Source of the DNA: Tannerellaceae bacterium
GTDB taxonomy: Bacteria > Bacteroidota > Bacteroidia > Bacteroidales > Tannerellaceae
Assembly: GCA_031267205.1 (NCBI GenBank)
Contig: JAIRZN010000105.1
Coordinates: 1-11,173, forward strand
Direction of reading: 5' to 3'
DNA: 11,173 nt
In this document: positions 1-7,092 of the stretch, in pieces
Position numbering within the stretch: position 1 is the first letter of the stretch
Layout of the letters: every line of letters starts with the position of its first letter
Made by a program: the position numbers and the translations under genes
Notes under the pieces: model-generated
Database searches by the model: none
Seen by the model: only the letters and a program-made list of their open reading frames with translations
What the model was told of the DNA's origin: nothing

Positions 1-56
1 ATTTTGCGCCGTCCCGAATGGGTAACGGATAAGAAACGGAACGTTTGCTTTTTTAT

Positions 57-73
57 GCCGGAAACGGCTTTTT
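57..73 (+). terminator. Weak terminator-like hairpin
   Basis: GCCG (57-60), a GAAA tetraloop (61-64) and CGGC (65-68) are followed at once by TTTTT (69-73). A 4-bp stem is short, but the GNRA loop and T-run fit an intrinsic terminator on the + strand. It may end a gene lying to the left of the window. Frame 1 is open from base 1 to a TAG at 73-75, but that 24-residue tail is not recognisable. Confidence 0.3.
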
Positions 74-234
74 AGCCAATCGGCAACGAAAGACAACCGA
101 AGACAGTAGTCGCTGATTCTTATTTAGTTACGTTGTTTTTTCTTTCTTTGCTTTTTCCACTGTTGTTATTTGAAACAGTAGAAAAACGCAGCAGACGAGA
201 GAATTTCGCTCGTTTCCAAACCATTACCTGTTGG

Positions 235-277
235 CTTTATGTGTGTCAATAATAAATTGATACACAGCGACATAAAG
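235..277. repeat. Long interrupted inverted repeat (stem-loop)
   Basis: CTTTATG (235-241) pairs with CATAAAG (271-277). Inside it, TGTGTCAAT (242-250) pairs with ATTGATACA (256-264) with one G-T wobble. The loop is AATAA (251-255), and a short bulge (265-270) sits on the 3' side. About 16 base pairs form in total. It lies just left of, and partly within, the open frame ending at 669. It could be an RNA structure, a protein-binding palindrome or a small mobile-element remnant. The rest of 1-342 is AT-rich, and I see no gene in it. Confidence 0.45.
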
Positions 278-342
278 AAAAATCGCATTTTATTGATAAA
301 TACCTCTCCGACACCTATGGCGACTGCAAACAGTCACATCTT

Positions 343-669
343 TTGCTCGAATTTGCATCACTGCATTTCCCCGTCAAAGTCAGGGAAATAAAGGAGTTGT
401 ACAACGAAGTGTACAAAAAGCGGCACACCCGCATCGAAGAACGCATCCATCAGTTGCAGCCGTTTACGGACGAAACGGAAGAAACGGTAGTATCCGCAGC
501 AGCAAGCGAAGGGCAAGCGGAGAACATGCCGACTCCCGAAACATTCGATGCCCCCGAAACAGACGACATCCCGCTGTATCCCGGACTGCCCGGACATGCA
601 TACGTCGACGACATCCCGCAAGAGGAGGAGGAACTTCTGAATACGGTGGATGAGGAAACCGCCGCCTGA
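343..669 (+). CDS. Hypothetical protein or gene remnant with acidic C-terminus
   Basis: I do not recognise this protein. The frame is open from 256 (after a TAA at 253-255) to the TGA at 667-669. Its only candidate start in the upstream part is the TTG at 343, which gives 108 residues. The residues encoded before that TTG (256-342) look as protein-like as those after it, so the visible frame may be the 3' part of a larger gene whose start was lost. Residues 1-45 are mixed and basic, predicted helical, with a Lys/Arg-rich stretch near 20-35. The rest is strongly acidic and low in complexity, with many Glu, Asp and Pro, ending in a Glu cluster near residue 95. No signal peptide or membrane segment is visible. 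A stem-loop (689-726) follows the stop. It may be a real small gene with a non-ATG start, a pseudogene, or a chance frame. Confidence 0.35.
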   Translation: MLEFASLHFPVKVREIKELYNEVYKKRHTRIEERIHQLQPFTDETEETVVSAAASEGQAENMPTPETFDAPETDDIPLYPGLPGHAYVDDIPQEEEELLNTVDEETAA

Positions 670-688
670 TTTACGTTCCTCTAAGGAA

Positions 689-726
689 ATACCCTGCGAA
701 CGGCCAAGAGGTTGTGAGCAGGGTAT
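689..726 (+). other. Stem-loop downstream of the hypothetical ORF
   Basis: ATACCCTGC (689-697) is perfectly complementary to GCAGGGTAT (718-726). An inner stem joins CGGCC (701-705) to GGTTG (710-714) through an AAGA loop. It begins 20 nt after the stop at 669 and could act as a 3' end or stability structure. The following bases (ACTTTATAAG) are only weakly T-rich, so I do not call a classical terminator. Confidence 0.4.
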
Positions 727-775
727 ACTTTATAAGTTAAATCACAATTTACCTGTCAAATTCACGATTTATTCG

Positions 776-783
776 TATCTTTG
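776..783 (+). promoter_or_regulatory. Bacteroidales -7 box (TATCTTTG)
   Basis: TATCTTTG matches the Bacteroidetes -7 consensus TAnnTTTG exactly. No TTTG is present 19-21 bp upstream, so the -33 half is weak. No protein gene starts just downstream. A terminator-like hairpin at 837-866 would define a transcript of about 80 nt. Confidence 0.35.
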
Positions 784-836
784 GCAGGTATCAAGAGTTA
801 TTTGTCGTAATGCAAAATACAGCATAAGAAAGCGTT

Positions 837-866
837 AGGAACGTTACTTATTCGTTACCTGTTTTT
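837..866 (+). terminator. Terminator-like hairpin
   Basis: AGGAACG (837-843) pairs with CGTT-A-CCT (853-860), with one bulged A and a 9-nt loop (844-852). GTTTTT (861-866) follows. It lies about 55 nt after a consensus -7 box and before the GC-rich repeat block. It fits a weak intrinsic terminator on the + strand. Confidence 0.35.
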
Positions 867-894
867 GGAGTCAATACTGTGTTTCAATTGGTTA

Positions 895-963
895 GCGTGA
901 TATATTGCTTTGCAGCGGATAGCCCGACCGCGCCGCAGGCGGGGGCACGCCCTGATTATTCTT
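895..963 (-). repeat. GC-rich interspersed element, copy 1 (minus orientation)
   Basis: Read on the minus strand, 963-910 matches 10720-10773 at 52 of 54 positions; the two mismatches are just outside GGGCGTG. The element proper runs from GGGCGTG (minus strand, 953-947) to a CACGC end at about 899-895, so its ends are short inverted repeats (GCGTG/CACGC). The core contains GGTCGGGCTATCCGCTGCAA. This copy lacks the roughly 40-bp middle section seen in copy 2. Similar GGGCGTG...GGTCGGGCTATCCGC...CACGC sequences are, from memory, scattered through many Bacteroidota genomes. I know of no settled function. The strong GC contrast with the flanks supports a dispersed element. Confidence 0.7.
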
Positions 964-1024
964 GGAAAGAGAGCGCGAATTGCTTGATTCGCCGGCGGGG
1001 GCGGGGGGATTGCTAACAATATAT

Positions 1025-1064
1025 AACGCACGGTCGGCACGGGCTACAAGCCCGCGGGGGCGTT
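1025..1064 (+). repeat. Short REP-like element with AACGC/GCGTT ends
   Basis: This 40-bp GC-rich block begins AACGC and ends GCGTT (a 5-bp inverted repeat). It contains a central hairpin, CGGGC-TACAA-GCCCG (1040-1054). It shares the GGTCGG and GGGCTA words with the larger elements at 895-963 and 10731-10827 but is not a full copy. It sits about 20 bp upstream of the efflux-operon promoter. The rest of 670-1104 holds no convincing gene. Confidence 0.4.
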
Positions 1065-1082
1065 AATAAAATGAAAAGGGGG

Positions 1083-1112
1083 TTTGCTCTACGGGAAGAA
1101 TCGCTATCTTTG
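1083..1112 (+). promoter_or_regulatory. Promoter of the metal-efflux operon (TTTG-N18-TATCTTTG)
   Basis: TTTG (1083-1086) and TATCTTTG (1105-1112) are separated by 18 bp, close to the Bacteroides consensus TTTG-N19-21-TAnnTTTG. Transcription should start about 4-7 nt after the box, near 1116-1119. That is only 2-5 nt before the ATG at 1121. No operator palindrome for a metal regulator is obvious nearby, and no regulator gene is present in the window. Confidence 0.65.
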
Positions 1113-1120
1113 GGGCGAAT

Positions 1121-1531
1121 ATGAAAATAAGATACAAAAATTGGGTTAATTGCTTTATGTTGGTGTCGGGGTGTATCCTGTTGCTGACGGTTGTTGTGCC
1201 TCATCATCACCATGAGGACGGGTTGCCTTGTATCTTTTTATGGGATACCGAGAATACGACGGGCGGGGATGGCGAAGATCATCACGGTTGCGAATGTAAT
1301 GGGCATACTATCGCCTTCAACTCGACGTCGCTCAACAAACACGCTTCCGAAACCCACAGTGACATCGCCCTGCTGTTGGTCCCGTTATATACGCTTTTCG
1401 ATTATATCAATTCCTCTTTATTATTCCACGGCGATGTTGTCGGCGACGCTGAAAGACCGCTGTATGCGGAGTCGTTGTACAGTATCTGGGCGCCTGTCGC
1501 CACGGGATTCCGCGCCCCGCCGATTTGTTGA
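1121..1531 (+). CDS. Small His/Cys-rich exported protein, DUF6769-like
   Basis: This 136-residue protein probably binds metal outside the cytoplasm. Residues 9-27 are hydrophobic after a basic start, which fits a signal peptide or membrane anchor. They are followed directly by four histidines (28-31) and an acidic pair, then Cys37, a His-His-Gly-Cys-Glu-Cys cluster (54-59), His62, His74 and His79. Residues 82-95 are hydrophobic. The C-terminus carries an Arg-Ala-Pro-Pro motif (131-134) that I associate with small proteins encoded beside RND metal pumps in Bacteroidales. LVSGC (14-18) resembles a lipobox, but the hydrophobic run continues past the Cys, which is atypical. It is the first gene of the efflux operon, and the adaptor starts 72 nt downstream after a hairpin. 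The promoter lies so close that translation may be leaderless, or may start at Met13 (1157). The family assignment is from memory; a role as metal chaperone or sensor is inference. Confidence 0.75.
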   Translation: MKIRYKNWVNCFMLVSGCILLLTVVVPHHHHEDGLPCIFLWDTENTTGGDGEDHHGCECNGHTIAFNSTSLNKHASETHSDIALLLVPLYTLFDYINSSLLFHGDVVGDAERPLYAESLYSIWAPVATGFRAPPIC

Positions 1532-1541
1532 TTGAAAATGT

Positions 1542-1577
1542 AAGCGACATTGTTCGTCGCTTGTTTTTGTTTTTCTT
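1542..1577 (+). terminator. Terminator-like hairpin between the first two operon genes
   Basis: AAGCGAC (1542-1548) and GTCGCTT (1556-1562) form a perfect 7-bp stem with a 7-nt loop. A T-rich tract follows (TTGTTTTTGTTTTTC). It begins 10 nt after the stop of the small His-rich gene and ends 27 nt before the adaptor ATG. I find no good -7 box after it, so it may attenuate rather than fully end transcription, making the first gene's message more abundant than the pump's. Confidence 0.55.
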
Positions 1578-1603
1578 ATTATTCAATCAATAAACTTTTC
1601 AAT

Positions 1604-2743
1604 ATGACAAAGATATTTATCGTCTTTTGCACATGCTTGCTTGTTGCGTGTGGAGGAGACAGGCCCCATTCCGAAGATGACGGGCATGAACATGAACATG
1701 GAAGCGAAGATGCGACCGGCGACCGGCTTTCGATATTTGAATTTGATGCGGAGAAAGCGGCGGCGGTAGGACTGGAAACCAGAGTAGTCCGTCCGGCTCC
1801 GTTCAGTGAAGCCATAAAAACCGGCGGCCGCATATCGGCAGCCCAGGGCGATGAACAAACCTTGACTGCTACATTGCCGGGTGTGGTAGCATTTAAGAAG
1901 ACCGCCTTTGTCGAAGGCGCTATGGTGAAGAAAGGGCAAGCTGTCCTGTCGTTAGTCACCGGCAACTTAGCCTCAGGCGATATTGCCGTACGCACGCGCG
2001 CCGTTTATGAAAGGGCGAAAAGCGAGTACGAGAGGGCGCAGGAATTAATAAAAGACCGTATCATCTCCGAAAGGGAGTTTAACCAGGCCCGGTTGGATTA
2101 CGAGACGGCAAAGACGGCCTTTGACGCCGTAGGCGACGTCCGAGGCGGTGGCGTGGATATATCCTCCCCTATCGGCGGTTATCTGAAAAACCTCCGCGTG
2201 AAGGAAGGGGATTATGTAGAAACAGGCAGTCCGTTAGCCACCGTTTCGCAGAATAACCGCCTGCAATTGCGCGTAGAACTTCCAGGGAAATATTACGCCA
2301 GCCTACCGCTTATACATGATGCTTACTTCAGGACGCCTTATTCCGACGATGTCTACCGTTTGTCGGAATTGAACGGACGTTTGCTGTCGTATGCCAGGTC
2401 GATGGATTCCAATACGTTTTATATACCGGTGATATTTGAGTTCGACAATAAGGGGGCGATTCTGCCCGGTGGGTACGTCGAGGCCTATCTGCTGACATCG
2501 GCTATACCGGACGCTATTTCCGTCCCGCTCTCTTCGCTTATAGAGGAACAGGGAATATACTCCGTCTTTATTCAGGAGGACGAGGACTGCTACCGTAAGC
2601 AAGAAGTAAGGATAGGCCCCGACAATGGTTCCGACGTGCGGATTCTCTCCGGCCTTAAAGATGGGGATACGGTAGTTACCGAAGCGGCTTATCACCTCAA
2701 ATTAGCCTCCGCAGCCAATGCCCTGCCGGCTCATCATCATTAA
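1604..2743 (+). CDS. RND efflux periplasmic adaptor (membrane-fusion lipoprotein), CusB/CzcB type
   Basis: This adaptor links the inner-membrane pump to the outer-membrane channel and, in metal systems, binds the cation and hands it to the pump. From the ATG at 1604 it has 379 residues. Residues 1-16 are a lipoprotein signal ending in Leu-Leu-Val-Ala-Cys, so Cys16 should be lipidated. The frame is also open to a TTG at 1550, but that would bury the signal. A His/Asp/Glu-rich segment follows (about 21-35, His22, 28, 30, 32). The two lipoyl half-motifs lie near 85-120 and 185-215, around an alpha-hairpin (about 122-178). Beta-barrel and membrane-proximal domains occupy about 218-368. The last three residues are histidines (377-379). 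The pump starts 12 nt after its stop, so they are co-transcribed. The His-rich ends favour heavy-metal efflux over drug efflux; the ion is not determined. Confidence 0.9.
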   Translation: MTKIFIVFCTCLLVACGGDRPHSEDDGHEHEHGSEDATGDRLSIFEFDAEKAAAVGLETRVVRPAPFSEAIKTGGRISAAQGDEQTLTATLPGVVAFKKTAFVEGAMVKKGQAVLSLVTGNLASGDIAVRTRAVYERAKSEYERAQELIKDRIISEREFNQARLDYETAKTAFDAVGDVRGGGVDISSPIGGYLKNLRVKEGDYVETGSPLATVSQNNRLQLRVELPGKYYASLPLIHDAYFRTPYSDDVYRLSELNGRLLSYARSMDSNTFYIPVIFEFDNKGAILPGGYVEAYLLTSAIPDAISVPLSSLIEEQGIYSVFIQEDEDCYRKQEVRIGPDNGSDVRILSGLKDGDTVVTEAAYHLKLASAANALPAHHH

Positions 2744-2755
2744 ACGTAGTGGAAT

Positions 2756-5700
2756 ATGCTGAATAAAATTATTCATTACTCACTGCATAACCGTTTGGCG
2801 GTGTTGGTTTGCGGATTGTTGATTATGATATGGGGGACGTATAGCGCCATGAACACCGACGTAGATGTATTCCCCGACCTGAACGCGCCGACGGTTGTTG
2901 TGCTGACGGAGGCGAGCGGGCTGGCTCCCGAAGAAGTAGAACGTTTGATTACCTTCCCTGTTGAAACGGCGGTAAACGGAGCGACGAACGTGCGCCGCGT
3001 ACGCTCCTCGTCGACGACCGGATTCTCGGTGGTCTGGGTGGAGTTCGATTGGGGCATGGATATATACCGCGCCCGGCAGATTGTATCCGAAAAGCTGTCG
3101 GCTGTAGCCGAAGCGTTGCCTGCGAATGTAGGTCGTCCGGTGATAGCTCCGCAATCGTCCATACTCGGAGAGGTTATGATTATCGGGCTTACGTCAGATT
3201 CCGTTTCCCTTCGCGATCTACGCACATTAGCCGACTGGACGTTCCGTCCGCGCCTGCTTTCTACGGGAGGAGTGGCGCAGGTAGCCGTCATAGGAGGCGA
3301 GATGAAAGAATACCAGATATTGCTTTCGCCCGAACGGATGAAACATTACGGAGTCACTTTCGACCAGGCGCTCGGAGCCTGCCGCGATATGAACCGCAAT
3401 GTAGGCGGGGGCATACTGTACCAATACGACAATGAGTATATCGTCAGGGGCGCAATCGCCACCACACATACCGGCGAACTTGCAAAAGGCGTCGTCAAGA
3501 CGGTCGACAATGTCCCTGTCCTGATCGAAGACATTGCCACGGTACGCATCGGCAGCAAGTCGCCCCAGATAGGCGTTGCCTCCGAGAGAGGCAACGCGGC
3601 GGTATTACTGACGGTAACCAAGCAACCCGACACAGGGACTATTCTCCTGACCGATCAATTGGACAAGGCGATAGAGGAGATAAAAAAAGACCTGCCTTCC
3701 GGCATTAACGTATCCACGGATATTTTCCGCCAAAGTAATTTCATAGATAGCTCGATACGTAACGTGAAAGATAGTCTGCTGGAAGGGAGCCTCTTTGTAG
3801 TAGTCATACTCTTCGTTTTCCTTATGAATATACGTACTACCGTGATTTCGCTTGCGGCGGTTCCCATATCATTAATCGTATCGCTGCTGGCGCTGCATTA
3901 TATGGGCTTTACCATAAACACTATGAGTCTGGGAGGGATGGCTATCTCTATCGGCTCATTAGTTGACGACGCTATCGTAGACGTAGAAAACGTTTTCAGG
4001 CGTATGCGCGAGAACAACGCCCTGCCGGAGAGCGAACGCCTGCCTGCGCTGAAGGTTATTTACGAGGCTTCGCGGGAAGTGCGCCTGCCTATACTCAACT
4101 CTACGCTGATAATCATAGTCAGCTTTGTCCCGCTATTCTTCCTCAGCGGAATGGAAGGGCGTATGTTGGCGCCTCTCGGCATAGCTTTCATAGTGGCCCT
4201 GTTTGCTTCCACAGTAGTGGCGCTTACCCTTACGCCGGTACTTTGTAGCTTCCTGCTGGGTAAGAACAATGATAAATTCAGGGAATCCTTTGTTGCGCGC
4301 AAGCTGAAGAGCATTTACAGCGTCATGCTGCTGAAGGCTATGGAGAATAAGACGATAGTGCTGGGGGGTACATTCGGGCTGTTACTTGTTTCGATTATAC
4401 TGTTCACATCGCTGGGGCGTAATTTCCTGCCTCCTTTCAATGAAGGATCTTTCACTATCAACATAAGCACGCTGCCGGGTATATCGCTGGAGGAATCCGA
4501 CAAGATAGGACGGCGGGCGGAAATGCTCCTGATGCAGGTTCCCGAAATACAGACCCTGGCGCGTAAGACGGGACGCGCCGAACTCGACGAACATGCGCTC
4601 GGCGTAAACGAATCGGAGATAGAGGCGCCGTTTGTGCTGAAAGACAGAAGCCGCGAAGAGGTAATGACCGATGTGCGCAGCAAACTGTCTTCCATCTCCG
4701 GAGCGAACATTGAAATAGGGCAGCCCATATCGCACCGCATAGATGCAATGTTGTCGGGGACAAAGGCCAATATCGCCATCAAGGTCTTCGGTACCGACCT
4801 CAACCGGATGTATGCCGAGGGCAAACGTATACAGGCCGCTATCGCCGATGTCGAAGGTATTGTCGACCTCAATCTGGAACAGCAGATAGAACGCCCTCAA
4901 CTGACGATTACGACGCGACGCGAACTCATGTCCCGTTACGGCGTCACACTGCCTGAATTTGAAGAATACCTGCGCGTAATGCTTGGTGGCGAAGTCGTGA
5001 GCCAGGTCTACGACGAAGGGAAATACTTCGACCTTACGCTCAAAGTAGACGACGCCAACCGCGCAGGCATCGAAGAAATAAGCAACCTCATGCTCGATGC
5101 CTCAGGCTCGAAAATCCCCCTCTCATACATAGCCGACATACGCTCGACAAGCGGCCCTAACACCATCAACCGCGAAAACGCGCAGCGTAAATTAGTCGTA
5201 AGCGCTAACGTGTCGGGCCGCGACCTGCGCGGAGTGGTCAACGACATACGTTCGCGCATCCAAAGCCGTATCACCCCTTCCTTGCCCGAAGGATACCGTA
5301 TCGAGATGGGGGGACAGTTTGAAAGCGAGCAGGCGGCCGGGCGCACACTGGCTCTTACGTCCATACTTTCGCTCTTGGTTATCTTCCTCCTGCTCTATAA
5401 CGAGTTCAAGGATGCCAAAGAGAGCGCTATTATCCTGCTTAACCTGCCGCTTGCGCTCATAGGAGGAGTGTTTATACTTTGGCTTACGCGGGGAGAAATC
5501 AGCATTCCCGCCATCATCGGCTTTATCTCGCTCTTTGGTATAGCTACCCGCAACGGGATGTTGCTGGCGAGCCGTTACAAACATCTTATGAGCGAAGGAA
5601 TGGAACTGCGGGCGGCCATCATACAAGGCTCCTTAGACCGGCTGAATCCTATCCTTATGACGGCTCTCACGGCCGCCCTGGCGCTCGTCCCGCTGGCTCT

Positions 5701-5839
5701 GCGCGGACATCTGCCGGGTAACGAGATACAAAGCCCGATGGCTATCGTTATACTCGGCGGTTTGCTGACATCGACATTCCTCAACGGCTTTGTCGTGCCT
5801 ATTGTGTATTTAGTTACTAAAAAAGTTACAGTTAGATGA
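2756..5839 (+). CDS. Heavy-metal efflux RND pump, CusA/CzcA family
   Basis: This 1027-residue inner-membrane proton/cation antiporter is full length for the HME-RND family. TM1 lies at about 12-32, followed by a large periplasmic domain (about 33-340). TM2-TM6 lie at about 342-498, TM7 at about 534-553, a second periplasmic loop to about 865, and the last five membrane segments after that. TM4 carries SLVDDAIVDVEN (401-412), with Asp404 and Glu411 at the conserved proton-relay positions. The first Asp of the DFG motif of CzcA is Ser398 here. By manual alignment the three periplasmic methionines of E. coli CusA (573, 623, 672) correspond to Asn569, Glu621 and Ala664, so the CusA-type Met site is not kept. 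The local Glu-Leu-Asp-Glu-His (609-613) offers other ligands. It starts 12 nt after the adaptor and overlaps the outer-membrane gene by 4 bp. Whether it exports Cu/Ag or Zn/Co/Cd is open. Confidence 0.93.
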   Translation: MLNKIIHYSLHNRLAVLVCGLLIMIWGTYSAMNTDVDVFPDLNAPTVVVLTEASGLAPEEVERLITFPVETAVNGATNVRRVRSSSTTGFSVVWVEFDWGMDIYRARQIVSEKLSAVAEALPANVGRPVIAPQSSILGEVMIIGLTSDSVSLRDLRTLADWTFRPRLLSTGGVAQVAVIGGEMKEYQILLSPERMKHYGVTFDQALGACRDMNRNVGGGILYQYDNEYIVRGAIATTHTGELAKGVVKTVDNVPVLIEDIATVRIGSKSPQIGVASERGNAAVLLTVTKQPDTGTILLTDQLDKAIEEIKKDLPSGINVSTDIFRQSNFIDSSIRNVKDSLLEGSLFVVVILFVFLMNIRTTVISLAAVPISLIVSLLALHYMGFTINTMSLGGMAISIGSLVDDAIVDVENVFRRMRENNALPESERLPALKVIYEASREVRLPILNSTLIIIVSFVPLFFLSGMEGRMLAPLGIAFIVALFASTVVALTLTPVLCSFLLGKNNDKFRESFVARKLKSIYSVMLLKAMENKTIVLGGTFGLLLVSIILFTSLGRNFLPPFNEGSFTINISTLPGISLEESDKIGRRAEMLLMQVPEIQTLARKTGRAELDEHALGVNESEIEAPFVLKDRSREEVMTDVRSKLSSISGANIEIGQPISHRIDAMLSGTKANIAIKVFGTDLNRMYAEGKRIQAAIADVEGIVDLNLEQQIERPQLTITTRRELMSRYGVTLPEFEEYLRVMLGGEVVSQVYDEGKYFDLTLKVDDANRAGIEEISNLMLDASGSKIPLSYIADIRSTSGPNTINRENAQRKLVVSANVSGRDLRGVVNDIRSRIQSRITPSLPEGYRIEMGGQFESEQAAGRTLALTSILSLLVIFLLLYNEFKDAKESAIILLNLPLALIGGVFILWLTRGEISIPAIIGFISLFGIATRNGMLLASRYKHLMSEGMELRAAIIQGSLDRLNPILMTALTAALALVPLALRGHLPGNEIQSPMAIVILGGLLTSTFLNGFVVPIVYLVTKKVTVR

Positions 5840-7038
5840 AACCGACAGTTATTATATTATTACTGCTGTCTTCTTTGCCCGCGATTAATACCCCGGCGCA
5901 GGTAGAGAAGCCGGCGACAGGCATCCGGGATGTCCTGCAATCCATAGCCGTAAACAACAAGGAGCTTCGGATGAATGATTATCAATCGCTCATTGTCAGA
6001 TCCCAATATGCGGCCATGAACGCCTTGCCCGACCCTGCTGTTTCCTACACCCGCCAGTATGGAAATAAGGAGGGTTTGGGTATAAACGGTGAACTGATAG
6101 CTTCGCAAGCCTTCGATTTCCCGACGCTTTACATCGAACGCGACAAATTATCGCGCTCCAAGTCTCAAAGCCTCGACCTGAGGCAGGCGGAGTTGCGCCG
6201 CCAGATCCTGCTCAATGCTCAGGAGATTTGCTTAGACCTCATAATGCTCAGGCAGGAACAGGCGTTGCTTGAACAACGCCTCGCCAATGCCGGGCAGTTG
6301 GACGACATGTATGCAAAGAGATTGGAGAAAGGCGATGCGACCCGGCTTGAAACAAACAAAATCCGTCTCGAACTACTCAACGTGAAGACTGAAGTCAAGC
6401 GCAATGCAATCGCCGAGGAGGATAAGCTGAAGGAATTGACAGCTCTCAACGGCGGCATACCGGTAGCTTTCGATTCTAAGGACTATGAGCAATTGCAAGC
6501 GCCGGTTTCTTTCGAGGAACTTTGCAACGAGGCCTCATCCGTAGACCCCGGACTCAGGGCTTTGCGCAGCGAACAGTCCGTAGCCCGGCAAGCCTTGCGC
6601 GTCAGTCGTGCAGGATGGCTTCCGCAACTCGAATTGGGCTATCAATTGAATACCGTAACAGGTGGCGAACGCTTCAACGGCTTCTTAGTCGGCCTAAGCA
6701 TTCCCGTCTTCTCAAACCGGCAGAAGGTGCGCCAGGCGCGCGCCGAGACGATATATTCCGAACTAAGGTATGACGATGCGGCTATCAGGAATGAAAACGA
6801 ACTGAGGCAGCTCTACCGCCGCTCCGCCGCCCTGGAAGAGTCTATGAGCGAATACAAACAATTGCTCGAAGGCCAAAACAATCTTTCCCTGGCGAACAAA
6901 GCCCTTGAGTCGGGACGCATATCTATGATAGAATACTTCGTCGAAGTGGCCTCGTTCTATGACAGTCTGCAAAACTATATCCGGTTGGAGAACGACTATC
7001 AAAAGACCTCCGCCCGTATGCTCAAACACCGCCTGTGA
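5836..7038 (+). CDS. TolC-family outer-membrane efflux protein (CusC/CzcC-like)
   Basis: This is the outer-membrane channel of the tripartite pump. Its 400 residues are shorter than E. coli CusC (about 460) but usual for Bacteroidales members. A signal peptide (1-21, ending Pro-Ala-Gln) is not followed by a lipobox Cys. Two repeats of long amphipathic helices follow: about 30-230, with a coiled-coil-like stretch at 100-200, and about 225-400. A second beta-strand pair lies around 262-295, including Leu-Ser-Ile-Pro-Val-Phe near 288-293, typical of TolC strands. The ATG lies inside the pump's stop region (overlap ATGA), which implies translational coupling. It is the last gene of the operon, and a strong hairpin follows 8 nt after the stop. 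No metal-binding cluster is visible, as expected for this component. Confidence 0.9.
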   Translation: MKPTVIILLLLSSLPAINTPAQVEKPATGIRDVLQSIAVNNKELRMNDYQSLIVRSQYAAMNALPDPAVSYTRQYGNKEGLGINGELIASQAFDFPTLYIERDKLSRSKSQSLDLRQAELRRQILLNAQEICLDLIMLRQEQALLEQRLANAGQLDDMYAKRLEKGDATRLETNKIRLELLNVKTEVKRNAIAEEDKLKELTALNGGIPVAFDSKDYEQLQAPVSFEELCNEASSVDPGLRALRSEQSVARQALRVSRAGWLPQLELGYQLNTVTGGERFNGFLVGLSIPVFSNRQKVRQARAETIYSELRYDDAAIRNENELRQLYRRSAALEESMSEYKQLLEGQNNLSLANKALESGRISMIEYFVEVASFYDSLQNYIRLENDYQKTSARMLKHRL

Positions 7039-7046
7039 TACTCTAA

Positions 7047-7087
7047 CAAAAAGAGCCGCCCCGTATCTATGGGAGCAGCTCTTTTTG
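7047..7087. terminator. Bidirectional intrinsic terminator between convergent genes
   Basis: CAAAAAGAGC (7047-7056) is perfectly complementary to GCTCTTTTTG (7078-7087). An inner CCC/GGG pairing sits around 7060-7073. The A-run on the left arm and T-run on the right arm let it act on both strands. It ends the efflux operon (stop at 7038) and the head-GIN gene (minus-strand stop at 7093). Confidence 0.85.
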
Positions 7088-7092
7088 TTTCA

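Noticed and set aside
76..252. Open frame with a hydrophobic stretch (frame 1)
   Set aside because: It has no ATG, the hydrophobic part comes from T-rich DNA, and no promoter or conserved motif supports it.
650..838. 62-residue plus-strand open frame
   Set aside because: It overlaps the end of the previous frame and then crosses stem-loops and a promoter-like box. It has no recognisable protein character.
895..963. Integron attC site
   Set aside because: No core-site pair of the GTTRRRY/RYYYAAC type and no integrase are visible. The ends are GCGTG/CACGC instead.
855..1040. Minus-strand 61-residue open frame rich in Pro and Arg
   Set aside because: It reads through the GC-rich interspersed element; the protein-like look comes from that repeat.
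1191..1535. Alternative 114-residue frame inside the small His-rich gene
   Set aside because: The other frame has an N-terminal hydrophobic segment, His/Cys clusters and a properly placed promoter. This one is an Arg/Ser-rich shadow.
1550..1603. N-terminal extension of the adaptor from the TTG at 1550
   Set aside because: It would place 18 extra residues before a perfect lipoprotein signal starting at the ATG at 1604, and it overlaps the hairpin.
2776..5784. Many open frames opposite or within the pump gene
   Set aside because: They are shadows of a continuous 1027-residue gene whose membrane segments and motifs are intact in one frame.
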